Below, piece by piece: positions 8,024 to 17,408 of a DNA stretch of 64,000 bases. Source of the DNA: Nakamurella alba (lineage in GTDB: Bacteria; Actinomycetota; Actinomycetes; Mycobacteriales; Nakamurellaceae); contig NZ_WLYK01000001.1 of the NCBI RefSeq assembly GCF_009707545.1, positions 868,001 through 932,000 on the forward strand, in the 5' to 3' direction. Position 1 is the first letter of the stretch. Every line of letters starts with the position of its first letter. Both the position numbers and the translations under genes were made by a program. The notes under the pieces were generated by a model that did not search any database, was not told where the DNA came from, and saw only the letters and a list, made by a program, of their open reading frames with translations.

Positions 8024-10036
8024 ATGGCGACCGAAGGTGAGAACACCGGCAGCGACGCGCCGGCCGTGATGTGGACGCCGGATCCGGAGCGGGCCGCCCG
8101 CAGCGCGATCGCCGACTTCGCCGGCGCCGTGCGGGACGCCCACCTGCCCGACCTCGACCCGCTGGACTACCCGGCGCTGCACGCCTGGTCGGTGGCGCAG
8201 CCGGAGCAGTTCTGGTCCCTGGTCGTCGAGCAGCTCGGGGTGCGTTTCCACGACCGGCCGACCGCGGTGCTGGCCGACGCCTCGATGCCGGGCGCGGTGT
8301 GGTTCCCGGGCGGCACGCTGAACTACGCCGAGCAGGCGCTGGCCACCGGTCCCGGCCGGCAGGCCGGCGACCCCGCGCTGGTGGTCGCCACCGAGGACCC
8401 GGCCGGCACCGACCGCATCGTCACCCGCGGCGAGTTGCGAAACCTGGTGGGGCGGGCCAGGTCCGGCCTGATCGCCGCCGGCGTCGGCCGGGACGACCGG
8501 GTGGTCGCGCTGGCGCCGAACGGACTCGAGGTGCTGGTCACCTTCCTGGCCGCGGCGAGCCTGGGCGCGATCTTCTCGTCCTGCTCGCCCGATTTCGGTA
8601 CCCGCGCCGTGCTGGACCGGTTCGGTGCCATCGAACCCTCGGTGCTGGTCGTCGTCGACGGGTACCGCTACGGCGGCCGGCAGTTCGACCTGGCGGAGAA
8701 GATCGGGAAGATCCGCGAGGGGCTGCCGGCCCTGCGGCGGACCGTGGTGGTCCCGGTGCTGTCCGACCCCGCACCGGCCGGGTCCGGGATGGTGTCCTGG
8801 GACGAGTTCCTCGCCGGCGACGCAGTTCTCGAGTTCGACCCGGTGCCGTTCGACCACCCGCTGTGGGTGCTCTACTCCTCGGGCACCACCGGGCTGCCCA
8901 AGGGCATCGTGCACGGTCACGGCGGCATCGTGGTCGAGCACCTCAAGATGCTGCGGCTGCACCTGGACCTCGGCCCGGGGTCACGGTTCTTCTGGTTCAC
9001 CACGACCGGCTGGATGATGTGGAACTACCTGGTCGGCGGCCTGCTGGTGGGCGCCGTACCGGTGCTGTTCGACGGCAATCCCGGGTACCCGGACCTGCAC
9101 GCGCTGTGGGCGCTGGCCGAGCGGACCGGCACCGAGGTGTTCGGGGTGTCGGCCGGCTACCTGCACGCCTGCGAGAAGGACGGCCTGGAACCCGCTGCGC
9201 GGCACGACCTCTCGCGGATCCGGACGGTCGGCTCGACCGGCTCGCCGCTGTCCGCCGCCGGGTTCGACTGGGTGGCGCAGGCGGTCGGCGCGGCCGTCCA
9301 GGTCTGCTCCACCTCCGGCGGCACCGATGTCTGCACCGCCTTCCTGGGCACCGCGCCCACGGTGCCGGTCCGCCGCGGTGAGCTGTCCTGCGCCGCGCTG
9401 GGCGCCGACGTGCGGGCATTCGACGACGACGGCCACGAGATCCTCGACGAGGTCGGCGAACTCGTCATCACCACGCCGATGCCGTCGATGCCGGTGAAGT
9501 TCTGGAACGACCCGGACGGACACCGGTTGCGGGAGGCCTACTTCGAGCACTTCCCAGGGGTGTGGCGGCACGGCGACTGGGTGGTCGCCACCCGGCGCGG
9601 CTCGTTCGTGGTGCAGGGCCGCAGCGACTCCACCCTCAACCGCGGCGGGGTGCGGATGGGCACCGCGGACTTCTACGCCGTGGTGGAGGCGCTGCCCGAG
9701 GTGCTCGACTCGCTGGTGGTCGACACCACCGCGCTGGGCGACGCGCACGAGGGGGAGCTGCTCTGCTTCCTGGTACTGGCCGACGGCGTGGAGCTGTCCG
9801 AGGTCGAGCCCGTGCTGCGCCGGTCCCTGCGGTCGGAGTTGTCGCCGCGCCACGTCCCGGACCGGTTCCTGGTGGTGCCCGCGGTACCGCGCACGCTGTC
9901 CGGCAAGAAGTGCGAGGTGCCGGTCAAGCGGATCCTGGCCGGGGTGCCGGTGGAGAAGGCGATCAGCCGGGAGGCGCTGCTGGACCCGGCCGCGCTGGAC
10001 CCGTACCTGGCGCTGGCCGGGCAGGCCCGCGAGTGA
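8024..10036 (+). CDS. Acetoacetate--CoA ligase (acetoacetyl-CoA synthetase)
   Basis: 670-residue adenylate-forming enzyme that activates acetoacetate to acetoacetyl-CoA in the cytoplasm. Seen: [19 protein letters not shown] near residue 285 (ATP motif), [20 protein letters not shown] near 530, and the C-terminal [11 protein letters not shown] near 626 holding the adenylation Lys. The combination [14 protein letters not shown] plus [14 protein letters not shown] is characteristic of the acetoacetyl-CoA branch rather than plain acetyl-CoA synthetase. ATG at 8024 follows a purine-rich ribosome site (GAGAAGGGGA, 8004-8013) and a possible -10 box TAGCCT (7987-7992). It stands alone between cobA and gatC. 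Confidence 0.88.
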   Translation: MATEGENTGSDAPAVMWTPDPERAARSAIADFAGAVRDAHLPDLDPLDYPALHAWSVAQPEQFWSLVVEQLGVRFHDRPTAVLADASMPGAVWFPGGTLNYAEQALATGPGRQAGDPALVVATEDPAGTDRIVTRGELRNLVGRARSGLIAAGVGRDDRVVALAPNGLEVLVTFLAAASLGAIFSSCSPDFGTRAVLDRFGAIEPSVLVVVDGYRYGGRQFDLAEKIGKIREGLPALRRTVVVPVLSDPAPAGSGMVSWDEFLAGDAVLEFDPVPFDHPLWVLYSSGTTGLPKGIVHGHGGIVVEHLKMLRLHLDLGPGSRFFWFTTTGWMMWNYLVGGLLVGAVPVLFDGNPGYPDLHALWALAERTGTEVFGVSAGYLHACEKDGLEPAARHDLSRIRTVGSTGSPLSAAGFDWVAQAVGAAVQVCSTSGGTDVCTAFLGTAPTVPVRRGELSCAALGADVRAFDDDGHEILDEVGELVITTPMPSMPVKFWNDPDGHRLREAYFEHFPGVWRHGDWVVATRRGSFVVQGRSDSTLNRGGVRMGTADFYAVVEALPEVLDSLVVDTTALGDAHEGELLCFLVLADGVELSEVEPVLRRSLRSELSPRHVPDRFLVVPAVPRTLSGKKCEVPVKRILAGVPVEKAISREALLDPAALDPYLALAGQARE

Positions 10037-10214
10037 CGGTCCGGGGCGGGCCGGCGGACCACGGGCGGACTACAGCCGGCGGATAACGGGCGGAAGCTGC
10101 GTCCGTCCGGTCACTAGGATGCCCGTGGACGCCTCCGACGCCGGCGGAGCCGCCCGTAGCACCCCGGGAACGGGGAGCACCTGACCCGCACCGGCGGCCT
10201 GCCTACGGAGGATC

Positions 10215-10541
10215 GTGTCCACAGCGTCCGGCGACGACACCGCCACCCCGACCCTGACCAGGGACGACGTCGCGCACCTCGCGCGGCTCGCCCGGCTCGA
10301 GCTCACCGACTCCGAGCTCGATCTCTACGGCGGGCAGCTGTCGCAGATCCTGGGGTGGGTGGCCGAGGTCTCCGAGGTCGCCACCCCCGACATCGAGCCC
10401 ACCACCCATGCCGTCCCGCTGACCAACGTCTTCCGCGCGGACGAGCACCGTCCCGGACTGACGAACGAGGCGGCCCTGGCCGCAGCGCCGGCGGCCGAGG
10501 ACGGCCGGTTCCGGGTCCCGCAGATCCTGGGCGAGGAGTGA
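10215..10541 (+). CDS. gatC: Asp/Glu-tRNA amidotransferase subunit C
   Basis: 108-residue small subunit of the GatCAB amidotransferase that turns misacylated Glu-tRNA(Gln) or Asp-tRNA(Asn) into the correct species. Typical sequence: DDVAHLARLARLELTDSEL and QLSQILGWVAEVSEVAT, then PTTHAVPLTNVFRADEHRPGL. The GTG at 10215 follows GGAGG closely (10207-10211). A possible -10 box TAGGAT is at 10115-10120 in the 178-bp gap after the synthetase gene. First gene of gatCAB, with 3 bp to gatA. Confidence 0.93.
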   Translation: MSTASGDDTATPTLTRDDVAHLARLARLELTDSELDLYGGQLSQILGWVAEVSEVATPDIEPTTHAVPLTNVFRADEHRPGLTNEAALAAAPAAEDGRFRVPQILGEE

Positions 10542-10544
10542 GCA

Positions 10545-12113
10545 GTGTCTGACAACGCAGTGTCCGACCACAGCACCAGTGCCGCGCTGGTCCGCAGCAC
10601 GGCCGTCGAGTTGGCCGCCGGTATCGCCGGCGGCGAGTACACCGCCGTCGAGGTCGCGCAGGCGCACCTGGACCGGATCGCCGCCGTGGACGGCGATGTC
10701 CATGCCTTCCTGCACGTCTCGGGCGAGCTCGCGCTGCAGCAGGCCGCCGCTGTCGACGCCGCCCGTGCCGCCGGGGAGCCGGCCGCCTCGCCGCTGGCCG
10801 GGGTGCCGCTCGCGCTCAAGGACATCGTGGTGCAGCAGGGTGTGCCGACCACGGCCGGGTCGAAGATCCTCGAGGGCTGGATCCCGCCGTACGACGCCAC
10901 CGTCACGTCCCGGCTGCGCGACGCCGGCGTGGTGATCCTGGGCAAGACCAACCTCGACGAGTTCGCCATGGGCAGCTCGACCGAGAACTCGGCCTACGGG
11001 CCCACGCGCAACCCGTGGGACCTCACCCGGATCCCCGGCGGGTCCGGCGGCGGCTCCGCAGCCGCACTGGCCGCCTTCGAGGCGCCGCTGGCCATCGGCA
11101 CCGACACCGGCGGCTCCATCCGCCAACCCGCGTCGGTGACCGGGACCGTCGGCGCCAAGCCCACCTACGGCGGGGTGTCCCGGTACGGCGTCATCGCGCT
11201 GGCCTCCTCGCTGGACCAGGTCGGGCCGTGCGCGCGCACCGTCATGGACACCGCGCTGCTGCACGACGTGATCAGTGGTCACGACCCGATGGATTCGACG
11301 TCGATTCAATTCGCGTACCTGAATGCCACGAAAGCGGTGGAGGCTGGCCGCGCCGATGGCCTGCAGGGCGTGAAGATTGGTATCGTGAAAGAACTCTCGG
11401 GCGAGGGGTACCAGGCCGGCGTGATGGAGTCGTTCACCGCCGCGGTGGCGACGCTGCAGGGACTGGGCGCCGAGATCGTCGAGGTCTCCTGCCCGCACTT
11501 CCGCTACGCGCTGGCCGCCTACTACCTGATCCTGCCGTCCGAGTGCAGCTCCAACCTGGCCCGGTTCGACGCCATGCGGTACGGGCTGCGCACCCTGGCC
11601 GACGTCCGGGACGGGCACGCGCTGGTCTCCGCCGAGGACGTCATGTCGGCGACCCGGGGTGCCGGGTTCGGCGCGGAGGTCAAGCGCCGCATCATGCTCG
11701 GCACCTACGCGCTGTCGGCCGGCTACTACGACGCCTACTACGGCAGCGCGCAGAAGGTCCGCACGCTGATCCGGCAGGACTTCGAGAACGCCTACGCCGC
11801 AGCGGACGTGCTGATCTCGCCGGCCTCCCCGGTGACCGCGTTCCCGCTGGGCGAGAAGGTCGACGACCCGATGGCGATGTACCTCAACGACCTCGCCACC
11901 ATCCCCGGTTCGCTGGCCGGCATCCCGGCGATGTCGGTGCCGAGCGGCCTGGCCGCCGACACCGGGCTGCCGGTCGGCCTGCAGATCATGGGGCCGACCC
12001 TCGGTGAGGCGCAGATGTACCGCGTCGCCGCCGCTTTCGAACAGGCCTACATCGTCGCCAACGGCAGCGGTGTGCCGGCCCTGGCCCCCGCACTGGAGGT
12101 GTCGGCCCGATGA
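10545..12113 (+). CDS. gatA: Asp/Glu-tRNA amidotransferase subunit A
   Basis: Amidase-signature glutaminase subunit of GatCAB, 522 residues; it releases ammonia for the transamidation carried out in GatB. The Ser-cisSer-Lys triad is recognisable: the Lys in [11 protein letters not shown] near residue 92, the cis-Ser in [13 protein letters not shown] near 168, and the nucleophile in [13 protein letters not shown] near 190. GTG at 10545 with GAGGAG inside the end of gatC as ribosome site. The stop overlaps the gatB ATG (ATGA), so subunits A and B are coupled. Confidence 0.95.
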   Translation: MSDNAVSDHSTSAALVRSTAVELAAGIAGGEYTAVEVAQAHLDRIAAVDGDVHAFLHVSGELALQQAAAVDAARAAGEPAASPLAGVPLALKDIVVQQGVPTTAGSKILEGWIPPYDATVTSRLRDAGVVILGKTNLDEFAMGSSTENSAYGPTRNPWDLTRIPGGSGGGSAAALAAFEAPLAIGTDTGGSIRQPASVTGTVGAKPTYGGVSRYGVIALASSLDQVGPCARTVMDTALLHDVISGHDPMDSTSIQFAYLNATKAVEAGRADGLQGVKIGIVKELSGEGYQAGVMESFTAAVATLQGLGAEIVEVSCPHFRYALAAYYLILPSECSSNLARFDAMRYGLRTLADVRDGHALVSAEDVMSATRGAGFGAEVKRRIMLGTYALSAGYYDAYYGSAQKVRTLIRQDFENAYAAADVLISPASPVTAFPLGEKVDDPMAMYLNDLATIPGSLAGIPAMSVPSGLAADTGLPVGLQIMGPTLGEAQMYRVAAAFEQAYIVANGSGVPALAPALEVSAR

Positions 12114-13630
12114 CCGCATCCGTGACCGACCTCGTCGACTACGACGAGGCGATCGAGAAGTACGACCCCGTCCTGGGCCTGGAGGTGCACGTCGAGCTGG
12201 GCACGGTCAGCAAGATGTTCTGCGGCTGCTCCACCACCTTCGGTGCCCCGCCGAACACCCAGGTCTGCCCGACCTGCCTGGCGCTGCCCGGGGCGATGCC
12301 GGTGATCAACGAAAAGGCCGTGGAGTTCGCGGTGCGGATCGGGCTGGCGCTGAACTGCTCGATCGCGTCCTGGTGCCGGTTCGCCCGGAAGAACTACTTC
12401 TACCCGGACATGCCGAAGAACTTCCAGACCTCGCAGTACGACGAGCCGATCGCCTTCGGCGGCTACCTCGACGTCGAGCTGGACGACGGCAGCGGCGAGA
12501 CGATCCGGATCGAGATCGAGCGCGCCCACATGGAGGAGGACACCGGCAAGTCGACCCACGTCGGCGGCGCCACCGGGCGCATCCACGGCGCCGAGTACTC
12601 GCTGCTCGACTACAACCGGGCCGGGGTGCCGCTGGTCGAGATCGTCACCAAGCCGGTCACCGGGACCAGGGCCTCGGCCCCGGTGGTGGCCCGCTCCTAC
12701 GTCCGGGCGCTGCGCGATCTGCTGGCCTCGTTGGGCGTCTCGGACGTCCGGATGGACCAGGGCTCGCTGCGCTGCGACGCGAACGTGTCACTCACGCCGG
12801 CCGGCAACCCGGTCTTCGGCACCCGGACCGAGACGAAGAACGTCAACTCGCTGCGTTCGGTCGAACGCGCGGTGCGCTACGAGATCTCCCGCCAGGCCGG
12901 TGTTCTCGATGCGGGTGGCACGGTGATCCAGGAGACCCGGCACTTCGACGAGTCGACCGGCAGCACCAGATCCGGCCGGGTCAAGGAGACTGCCGAGGAC
13001 TACCGGTACTTCCCGGAGCCGGACCTGGTGCCGCTGGCGCCGGAAGCGGTTTGGGTGGAGCAGATCCGGGCATCGCTGCCGGAGCTGCCCTGGGTGCGCC
13101 GGGCCCGGCTGCAGTCCGACTGGGGCTTCACCGATCTCGAGATGCGCGACCTGGTGGCGGCGGACGCCGTCGGCCTGGTGGAGGGGACGGTGGCCGCCGG
13201 CGCGACGCCGACCGAGGCCCGGTCCTGGTGGACCGCCTACCTGGGGCAGCAGGCGAACACCCTGGGCGTGCCGCTCACCGAGCTGCCGATCACCCCGCAG
13301 CAGCTGGCGACCGTGATCGGCATGGTCAACGGTGGGTCGCTGACCGTCAAGCTGGCCCGGCAGGTCGTCGACGGCGTGCTGGCCGGCGAGGGCGAGCCGG
13401 ACGCCGTGGTGCAGGCCCGCGGGCTCGCGGTGGTCTCCGACGACTCCGCGCTACAGGCGGCGGTGGACGAGGCCCTCGCCGCGCAGCCGGATGTCGCCGA
13501 CAAGATCCGCTCCGGCAAGGTGCAGGCGGTCGGCGCCGTGGTCGGCGCCGTGATGAAGGCGACCCGGGGCAAGGCCGATGCGGCCAAGGTGCGCGCGCTG
13601 GTGCTGTCCACCCTGGGTGTCGAAGGCTGA
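12110..13630 (+). CDS. gatB: Asp/Glu-tRNA amidotransferase subunit B
   Basis: 506-residue tRNA-binding and kinase subunit of GatCAB. Diagnostic blocks: [19 protein letters not shown] at the N-terminus, [11 protein letters not shown] near residue 140, [17 protein letters not shown] near 160, and a C-terminal helical YqeY-like tail. The zinc-binding cysteines are visible (FCGCSTTF and [10 protein letters not shown]). The start overlaps gatA. The stop is followed 4 bp later by the nested hairpin at 13635-13668. Confidence 0.95.
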   Translation: MTASVTDLVDYDEAIEKYDPVLGLEVHVELGTVSKMFCGCSTTFGAPPNTQVCPTCLALPGAMPVINEKAVEFAVRIGLALNCSIASWCRFARKNYFYPDMPKNFQTSQYDEPIAFGGYLDVELDDGSGETIRIEIERAHMEEDTGKSTHVGGATGRIHGAEYSLLDYNRAGVPLVEIVTKPVTGTRASAPVVARSYVRALRDLLASLGVSDVRMDQGSLRCDANVSLTPAGNPVFGTRTETKNVNSLRSVERAVRYEISRQAGVLDAGGTVIQETRHFDESTGSTRSGRVKETAEDYRYFPEPDLVPLAPEAVWVEQIRASLPELPWVRRARLQSDWGFTDLEMRDLVAADAVGLVEGTVAAGATPTEARSWWTAYLGQQANTLGVPLTELPITPQQLATVIGMVNGGSLTVKLARQVVDGVLAGEGEPDAVVQARGLAVVSDDSALQAAVDEALAAQPDVADKIRSGKVQAVGAVVGAVMKATRGKADAAKVRALVLSTLGVEG

Positions 13631-13634
13631 GCCA

Positions 13635-13668
13635 TGCCCTTGCAGAGGCCCTTGCCTCTATAAGGGCA
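13635..13668 (+). promoter_or_regulatory. 34-bp nested inverted repeat between gatB and arsR-type gene
   Basis: Outer arms TGCCCTT (13635-13641) and AAGGGCA (13662-13668), and inner arms AGAGGC (13644-13649) and GCCTCT (13654-13659), are all perfect, with a CCTT loop and a 2x2 internal mismatch. Its centre is 35 bp before the GTG of the regulator. It could be the gatB terminator (no T-run follows) or a dyad operator bound by the ArsR-type protein; the two-layer symmetry favours an operator. Confidence 0.6.
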
Positions 13669-13686
13669 GGCGCATATTGTCGGGTC

Positions 13687-14055
13687 GTGCACGCCTTCGA
13701 CGTCCTCGGTGACCCGGTCCGCCGGCGCATCCTCGAGGTGCTCGCCGGCGGCGAACAGGCCGCCGGCGAGATCGTCGCGGTGGTCGGCGCCGAGTTCGGG
13801 ATCTCCCAGCCCGCCGTCTCGCAGCACCTGAAGGTGCTGCGGGACAACGGGTTCGCCTCGGTGCGGGCGCAGGGCACCCGCCGGCTCTACGCGGTCCGAC
13901 CGGAGCCGCTGCGGGAGACCGACGAGTGGCTGGAGCCGTTCCGCCGGTTCTGGGAGCCGAAGCTGGACGCGCTGGCCACCGAGATCGCCCGTGGCAAGCG
14001 GGAACGCCGGCTTGCGGACGCGGCCGTGAACCCAGGCACCGCGCCCGGCTCCTGA
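13687..14055 (+). CDS. ArsR family winged-helix regulator (SdpR-like)
   Basis: 122 residues. HAFDVLGDPVRRRILEVLAGGE followed by GISQPAVSQHLKVLRDNGFASVRAQGTRRLYAV is a standard ArsR helix-turn-helix and beta-wing. No metal-binding Cys cluster is present. The tail LEPFRRFWEPKLDALATEIARGKRERR resembles the SdpR/activator-of-stress subgroup in which the domain is often followed by an AHSA1-type partner, absent here. GTG at 13687 puts the palindrome 13635-13668 directly upstream, so autoregulation is likely. Convergent with the lipoprotein gene, 8 bp between stops. Confidence 0.8.
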   Translation: MHAFDVLGDPVRRRILEVLAGGEQAAGEIVAVVGAEFGISQPAVSQHLKVLRDNGFASVRAQGTRRLYAVRPEPLRETDEWLEPFRRFWEPKLDALATEIARGKRERRLADAAVNPGTAPGS

Positions 14056-14063
14056 GCGCGGGC

Positions 14064-15248
14064 TCAGTCCGGCCCGCCGCCGCCCCCGCCACCGGAGTTG
14101 GGCAGCACTATCACCCTGTCGTCGGACGGCGTCGGGTCGCCGGCGCCGTCCTTGTTCGAGGTGGTGATCCAGAACAGCGACTCCGGGCCGGGTTCCACGG
14201 TGAGCAGCCGGCCGTACTTGTCGCCGAGCAGCTGCGCCGGGTCCCCGGTGAAGGTGCCCTGCTCGGTCATCTCCAGGCCGACCACCTGCTTGCCGGCCAG
14301 CGAGGTGGCGGCCAGGATGCCCTGGTCGAAGGCGCAGTCGTTGGCGCCGCCCTCGGCCTTCGTCCAGCTCCAGGCCGAGTCGCCGGATTTCGGCTGCGAG
14401 TAGTCGTGGCCGGCCGAGACGGACAGCAGCAGGTCCTGGGCCTTGCGGTGGTCCATCACCCCGAGGTTGCCGGTGGCCAGCACGCACATGCCGGTCGGCT
14501 GGGTCAGCCCGGTCGCGAACACCGGGGATCCTGGGGTCAGGGTGCCGCCGGTGGGCTTGCCGAACTCGTCCAGCCGCAGCACCTTGCCGGCCAGCGAGCT
14601 GTCCGACCCGGCGGCGGTGGGATCCCCGGCGTCCCCGGTCGCGACGTAGAGGAAACGGTCGACGAAGGTGATCGGACCGCCGTTGTGCTCGGCGCCGCGC
14701 GGGATGCCGGTGAAGATCGCCTTCGGGGTGTCGCCGGGCGCGATCCGCACGATGCGGTTGTCGGTCTTCGTGGTGACGTAGGCGTAGATGAGGCCGTCCT
14801 CGGCATAGGACGGGGACACGGCCAGGCCGAGCAGTCCGCCGTCGCCGCTCGCGTCGACGTCCGGCACGGTGGCGATCTCCACCGGGGTCTGCTGGTACGC
14901 GACCAGCAGGATGCGGCCGGTGGTGCGCTCGCCGACCAGCGCCGACTGCCCGTCCAGCGGGACCAGTCCCCACGGCGCGTCCAGGCAGGCCGCGATCACC
15001 GCCGGGTCGGTCGGCACACACGGGTCGGGCGGCGCCGAGCTGGTGGAGCTGCTGCTGGACGAGCTGGTCGACTGCCCGGGCGTCGGCGGGTCCGGCACCA
15101 CCGGGGTGACGACGGCGGGGGTCAGGCTGGGCTGCACGCTGTACGGCACCGCCTCGGCCGAGAAGTCCCCGCAGGCGGCGACGAGCAGCAGCAACGGTGC
15201 CAGCCACAGTGCGAGCCGGGTCCGGGTGCGGGACAGGTGCGGGGACAT
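14064..15248 (-). CDS. PQQ-dependent sugar dehydrogenase-like lipoprotein
   Basis: 394 residues. A lipoprotein signal peptide is clear: LALWLAPLLLLVAACG with the lipobox Cys at about residue 26, then a Ser/Thr/Pro-rich linker. The rest resembles the six-bladed propeller of soluble glucose/sorbosone dehydrogenases: DGGLLGLAVSPSYAEDGLIYAYVT, FLYVATGDAGDPTAAGSDSSLAGKVLRLDEFG, NLGVMDHRKAQDL. In the classical family the blade motif includes ENRNPQGLAF-type elements; here TQPTGMCV stands in, so PQQ use is uncertain. ATG 15248 is preferred to an upstream TTG at 15257. It lies 5 bp after the YdbT-like gene, in the same operon direction. Confidence 0.72.
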   Translation of the reverse strand: MSPHLSRTRTRLALWLAPLLLLVAACGDFSAEAVPYSVQPSLTPAVVTPVVPDPPTPGQSTSSSSSSSTSSAPPDPCVPTDPAVIAACLDAPWGLVPLDGQSALVGERTTGRILLVAYQQTPVEIATVPDVDASGDGGLLGLAVSPSYAEDGLIYAYVTTKTDNRIVRIAPGDTPKAIFTGIPRGAEHNGGPITFVDRFLYVATGDAGDPTAAGSDSSLAGKVLRLDEFGKPTGGTLTPGSPVFATGLTQPTGMCVLATGNLGVMDHRKAQDLLLSVSAGHDYSQPKSGDSAWSWTKAEGGANDCAFDQGILAATSLAGKQVVGLEMTEQGTFTGDPAQLLGDKYGRLLTVEPGPESLFWITTSNKDGAGDPTPSDDRVIVLPNSGGGGGGGPD

Positions 15249-15253
15249 CGGGA

Positions 15254-16858
15254 TCAACGGTACGTGGCAGGGGTGGGGCCGATGTGTGGAACAGCAGGAA
15301 CAGCCGGGCCGGTCGGACCAGTCGGTTCAGTCGGCTCTGTCGGACCAGCTGGACCAGGCGGATCTGTCGGCCCGGCCGGACAGGTGGGTGCAGCCGGGAG
15401 CGCGCGGGACCGCCGGCCGACGGTGTGCTGCAGCGCCCGTCCGGTGTCGGCGTCGAGGTGCCGGAGCCGGGCGCCGCGGCCGGAGGACAGCGCGAGCCGG
15501 ATCCCGGCCAGGTCGGCGCGGCGCTGGAACGGGGTGGTGGTGACGTGGGTGAGCTGCACCCGCGGCGAGCGCGCGGACACGGTGTGCCGGGCCAGCACCC
15601 GGTGCCAGCGCAGGGTGACCGTCTGCGGGGTGCGCGCCAGCCCGGCCGCCCGGACCTGGCCCCAGGCCACCAGCACTGCCACGGTCACCGGGACCACGGC
15701 CAGTACGGCCCACCGGCCGGGCAGCAGCAGGGCGAGTGCGGACAGCACCACACCGGTGAGCAGCGGCAGCGTGGGGTAGCGGCGGCGGGCCCGGGCCGGC
15801 ACCCGCTGCACCCCGGTCAGCGGCGCGACGAGTTCGGGCACGGCGCGGGCCAGCAGGTCCGGCACCTCGGTCACCCGCAGCAGCGGGAACAGCGTGCGCT
15901 CGCTGTCCCGGTCCTTGCCGATGCCTGCGACCTCGACCTCCAGCGCGCACAGCCCGAACGGCCGGCGCCACAGCCCTTCCACCATCCGGACCGCCTGGAT
16001 CCGGTCGACGATCACCGTGCCGGACCGCTGGGCGAGCAGGCCGCGGCTGATCCGCAGCCGGTCGCCATCGCGGACCAGGGTGAACCGGGCCAGCCGGAGC
16101 GAGGTGATCAGCACGGCCCCCAACAACGCCAGCAGCAGGAGCGCCAGCGCCAGCAGCCAGGTCAGGTCGCGCAGGATCTCCTGCCGCAGCCAGCGGTGCA
16201 CCGACCCGGGCAGGATCTCCTGCAGCCGGTTCCACACGCCCGCGGCGCCGGCCAGCAGCAGCGGCACCGAGGTGCCGGTCACCGCGGCGATCAGCAGCCG
16301 ACCGGTGCGCAGCCGGGCGATCACCTCGCCGGGTGGACGTGCACCTGGGACACCTGCGGCACCCGGAGAGGAGCGGCCCGGGCCGGCGCCCGGGTCGGCC
16401 AGCGCCGCGCGGAGTTCGTCGAGCGCCCGGCCGGACAGGCAGGCCAGCCGGACCGTGGCCCGCTCGCCGTCGCCGGGCGTCTGCACCCGCAGCCCCCAGA
16501 CGCCGAACAGCCGCTGCACCAGCCCGCGGTGCGCGTCCAGGGCGGTGATCCGGTGCACCGGCACCGTCTGCTCCTTGCGGGCCAGCAGACCGGACCGGAT
16601 GCGCAGCACCTGTCCGGACACCGAGTAACGCCGGAACCACCAGCCGGTCACCGCGCCGAGCACCACCAGCACCCCGCCGATGCCCAGCGCCCACCAGCGG
16701 ATCGGCGAGAAGGCCAGGGCCGCGGCGACCGGGATCGCGCTGCGCACCGTCTGACCGGCGCTGATCAGCAGGTAGGCGGGATGCAGCCGCCGCTCGGCGA
16801 TCTCGCCGGGTCGGCCGGGCGGGTCCGTGGCAAGCGGCGGCGGGTCAGATGTCGTCAC
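15254..16858 (-). CDS. PH domain-containing membrane protein, YdbT-like
   Basis: 534-residue protein with repeated bacterial PH (bPH2/DUF304) domains separated by paired hydrophobic helices. Repeat-like segments WWFRRYSVSGQVLRIRSGLL, RFTLVRDGDRLRISRGLL and LRWHRVLARHTVSARSPRVQLTHVTT start each domain. The C-terminus ends in a collagen-like Pro/Thr/Gly stretch (GPTEPTEPTGPTGP). The GTG at 16858 overlaps the end of the preceding ydbS-like gene by 14 bp. YdbS/YdbT pairs are membrane proteins of poorly known function; in Bacillus they are linked to resistance to certain antimicrobials. Confidence 0.82.
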   Translation of the reverse strand: MTTSDPPPLATDPPGRPGEIAERRLHPAYLLISAGQTVRSAIPVAAALAFSPIRWWALGIGGVLVVLGAVTGWWFRRYSVSGQVLRIRSGLLARKEQTVPVHRITALDAHRGLVQRLFGVWGLRVQTPGDGERATVRLACLSGRALDELRAALADPGAGPGRSSPGAAGVPGARPPGEVIARLRTGRLLIAAVTGTSVPLLLAGAAGVWNRLQEILPGSVHRWLRQEILRDLTWLLALALLLLALLGAVLITSLRLARFTLVRDGDRLRISRGLLAQRSGTVIVDRIQAVRMVEGLWRRPFGLCALEVEVAGIGKDRDSERTLFPLLRVTEVPDLLARAVPELVAPLTGVQRVPARARRRYPTLPLLTGVVLSALALLLPGRWAVLAVVPVTVAVLVAWGQVRAAGLARTPQTVTLRWHRVLARHTVSARSPRVQLTHVTTTPFQRRADLAGIRLALSSGRGARLRHLDADTGRALQHTVGRRSRALPAAPTCPAGPTDPPGPAGPTEPTEPTGPTGPAVPAVPHIGPTPATYR

Positions 16859-17396
16859 CGGGACCGGCCAGTCCGGCGAGCACGGCCAGCCGGGCGCGGA
16901 CCGCCTCGGCCTCCGCGGCATCCAGGTCGTGCAGGGTGATCTCGCCGGCCGCGGTGTGGATGTGCACCGTGGCCACCCCGAACCGGTCGGCCAGCGGGCC
17001 GTGGGTCACCGCGAGGTGCTGCACCCGGTTCATCGGCACCACAGTCCGGGTGGTGAGCAGCACGCCGTGCCGCACGTCCACCTCGTCCGGCGACACCGCG
17101 TACCAGAACCGTTGCCACCACAGCGGTGTCAGGATCAGCCGGACCGGCAGCAGGTACAGCACCACCAGGCCCGCGATCACCCAACGGATCCCCGGGGTGA
17201 ACCAGGACAGCATGGCGGCGCCGGTGATCACCGCGGCCGACACCGGCATCCCGACCAGCAGCACCCACACCAGTTGGTAGGTCAGGCTGCGCCGGGGGAG
17301 CCGGTGCCTCGCCTGCCCGTCGTCACCGGGCAGCGGTGCCGTATCGGGCGCAGGTGGCGCGGGATCCGGAGCAGGTGCTGCGGCCGGGTCGGGCAC
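16845..17396 (-). CDS. PH domain-containing membrane protein, YdbS-like
   Basis: 183 residues: a Pro/Ala-rich cytoplasmic lead, two hydrophobic helices (about 45-90), then one bPH2 domain (WYAVSPDEVDVRHGVLLTTRTVVPMNRVQHLAVTHGPLADRFGVATVHIHTAAGE, shown here only by its start and end motifs). The GTG at 17396 is 12 bp from the ilvD stop, so it may be read with ilvD. It overlaps the YdbT-like gene, matching the usual ydbS-ydbT pair. Confidence 0.82.
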   Translation of the reverse strand: MPDPAAAPAPDPAPPAPDTAPLPGDDGQARHRLPRRSLTYQLVWVLLVGMPVSAAVITGAAMLSWFTPGIRWVIAGLVVLYLLPVRLILTPLWWQRFWYAVSPDEVDVRHGVLLTTRTVVPMNRVQHLAVTHGPLADRFGVATVHIHTAAGEITLHDLDAAEAEAVRARLAVLAGLAGPGDDI

Positions 17397-17408
17397 GGCG
17401 GTCGGGGA

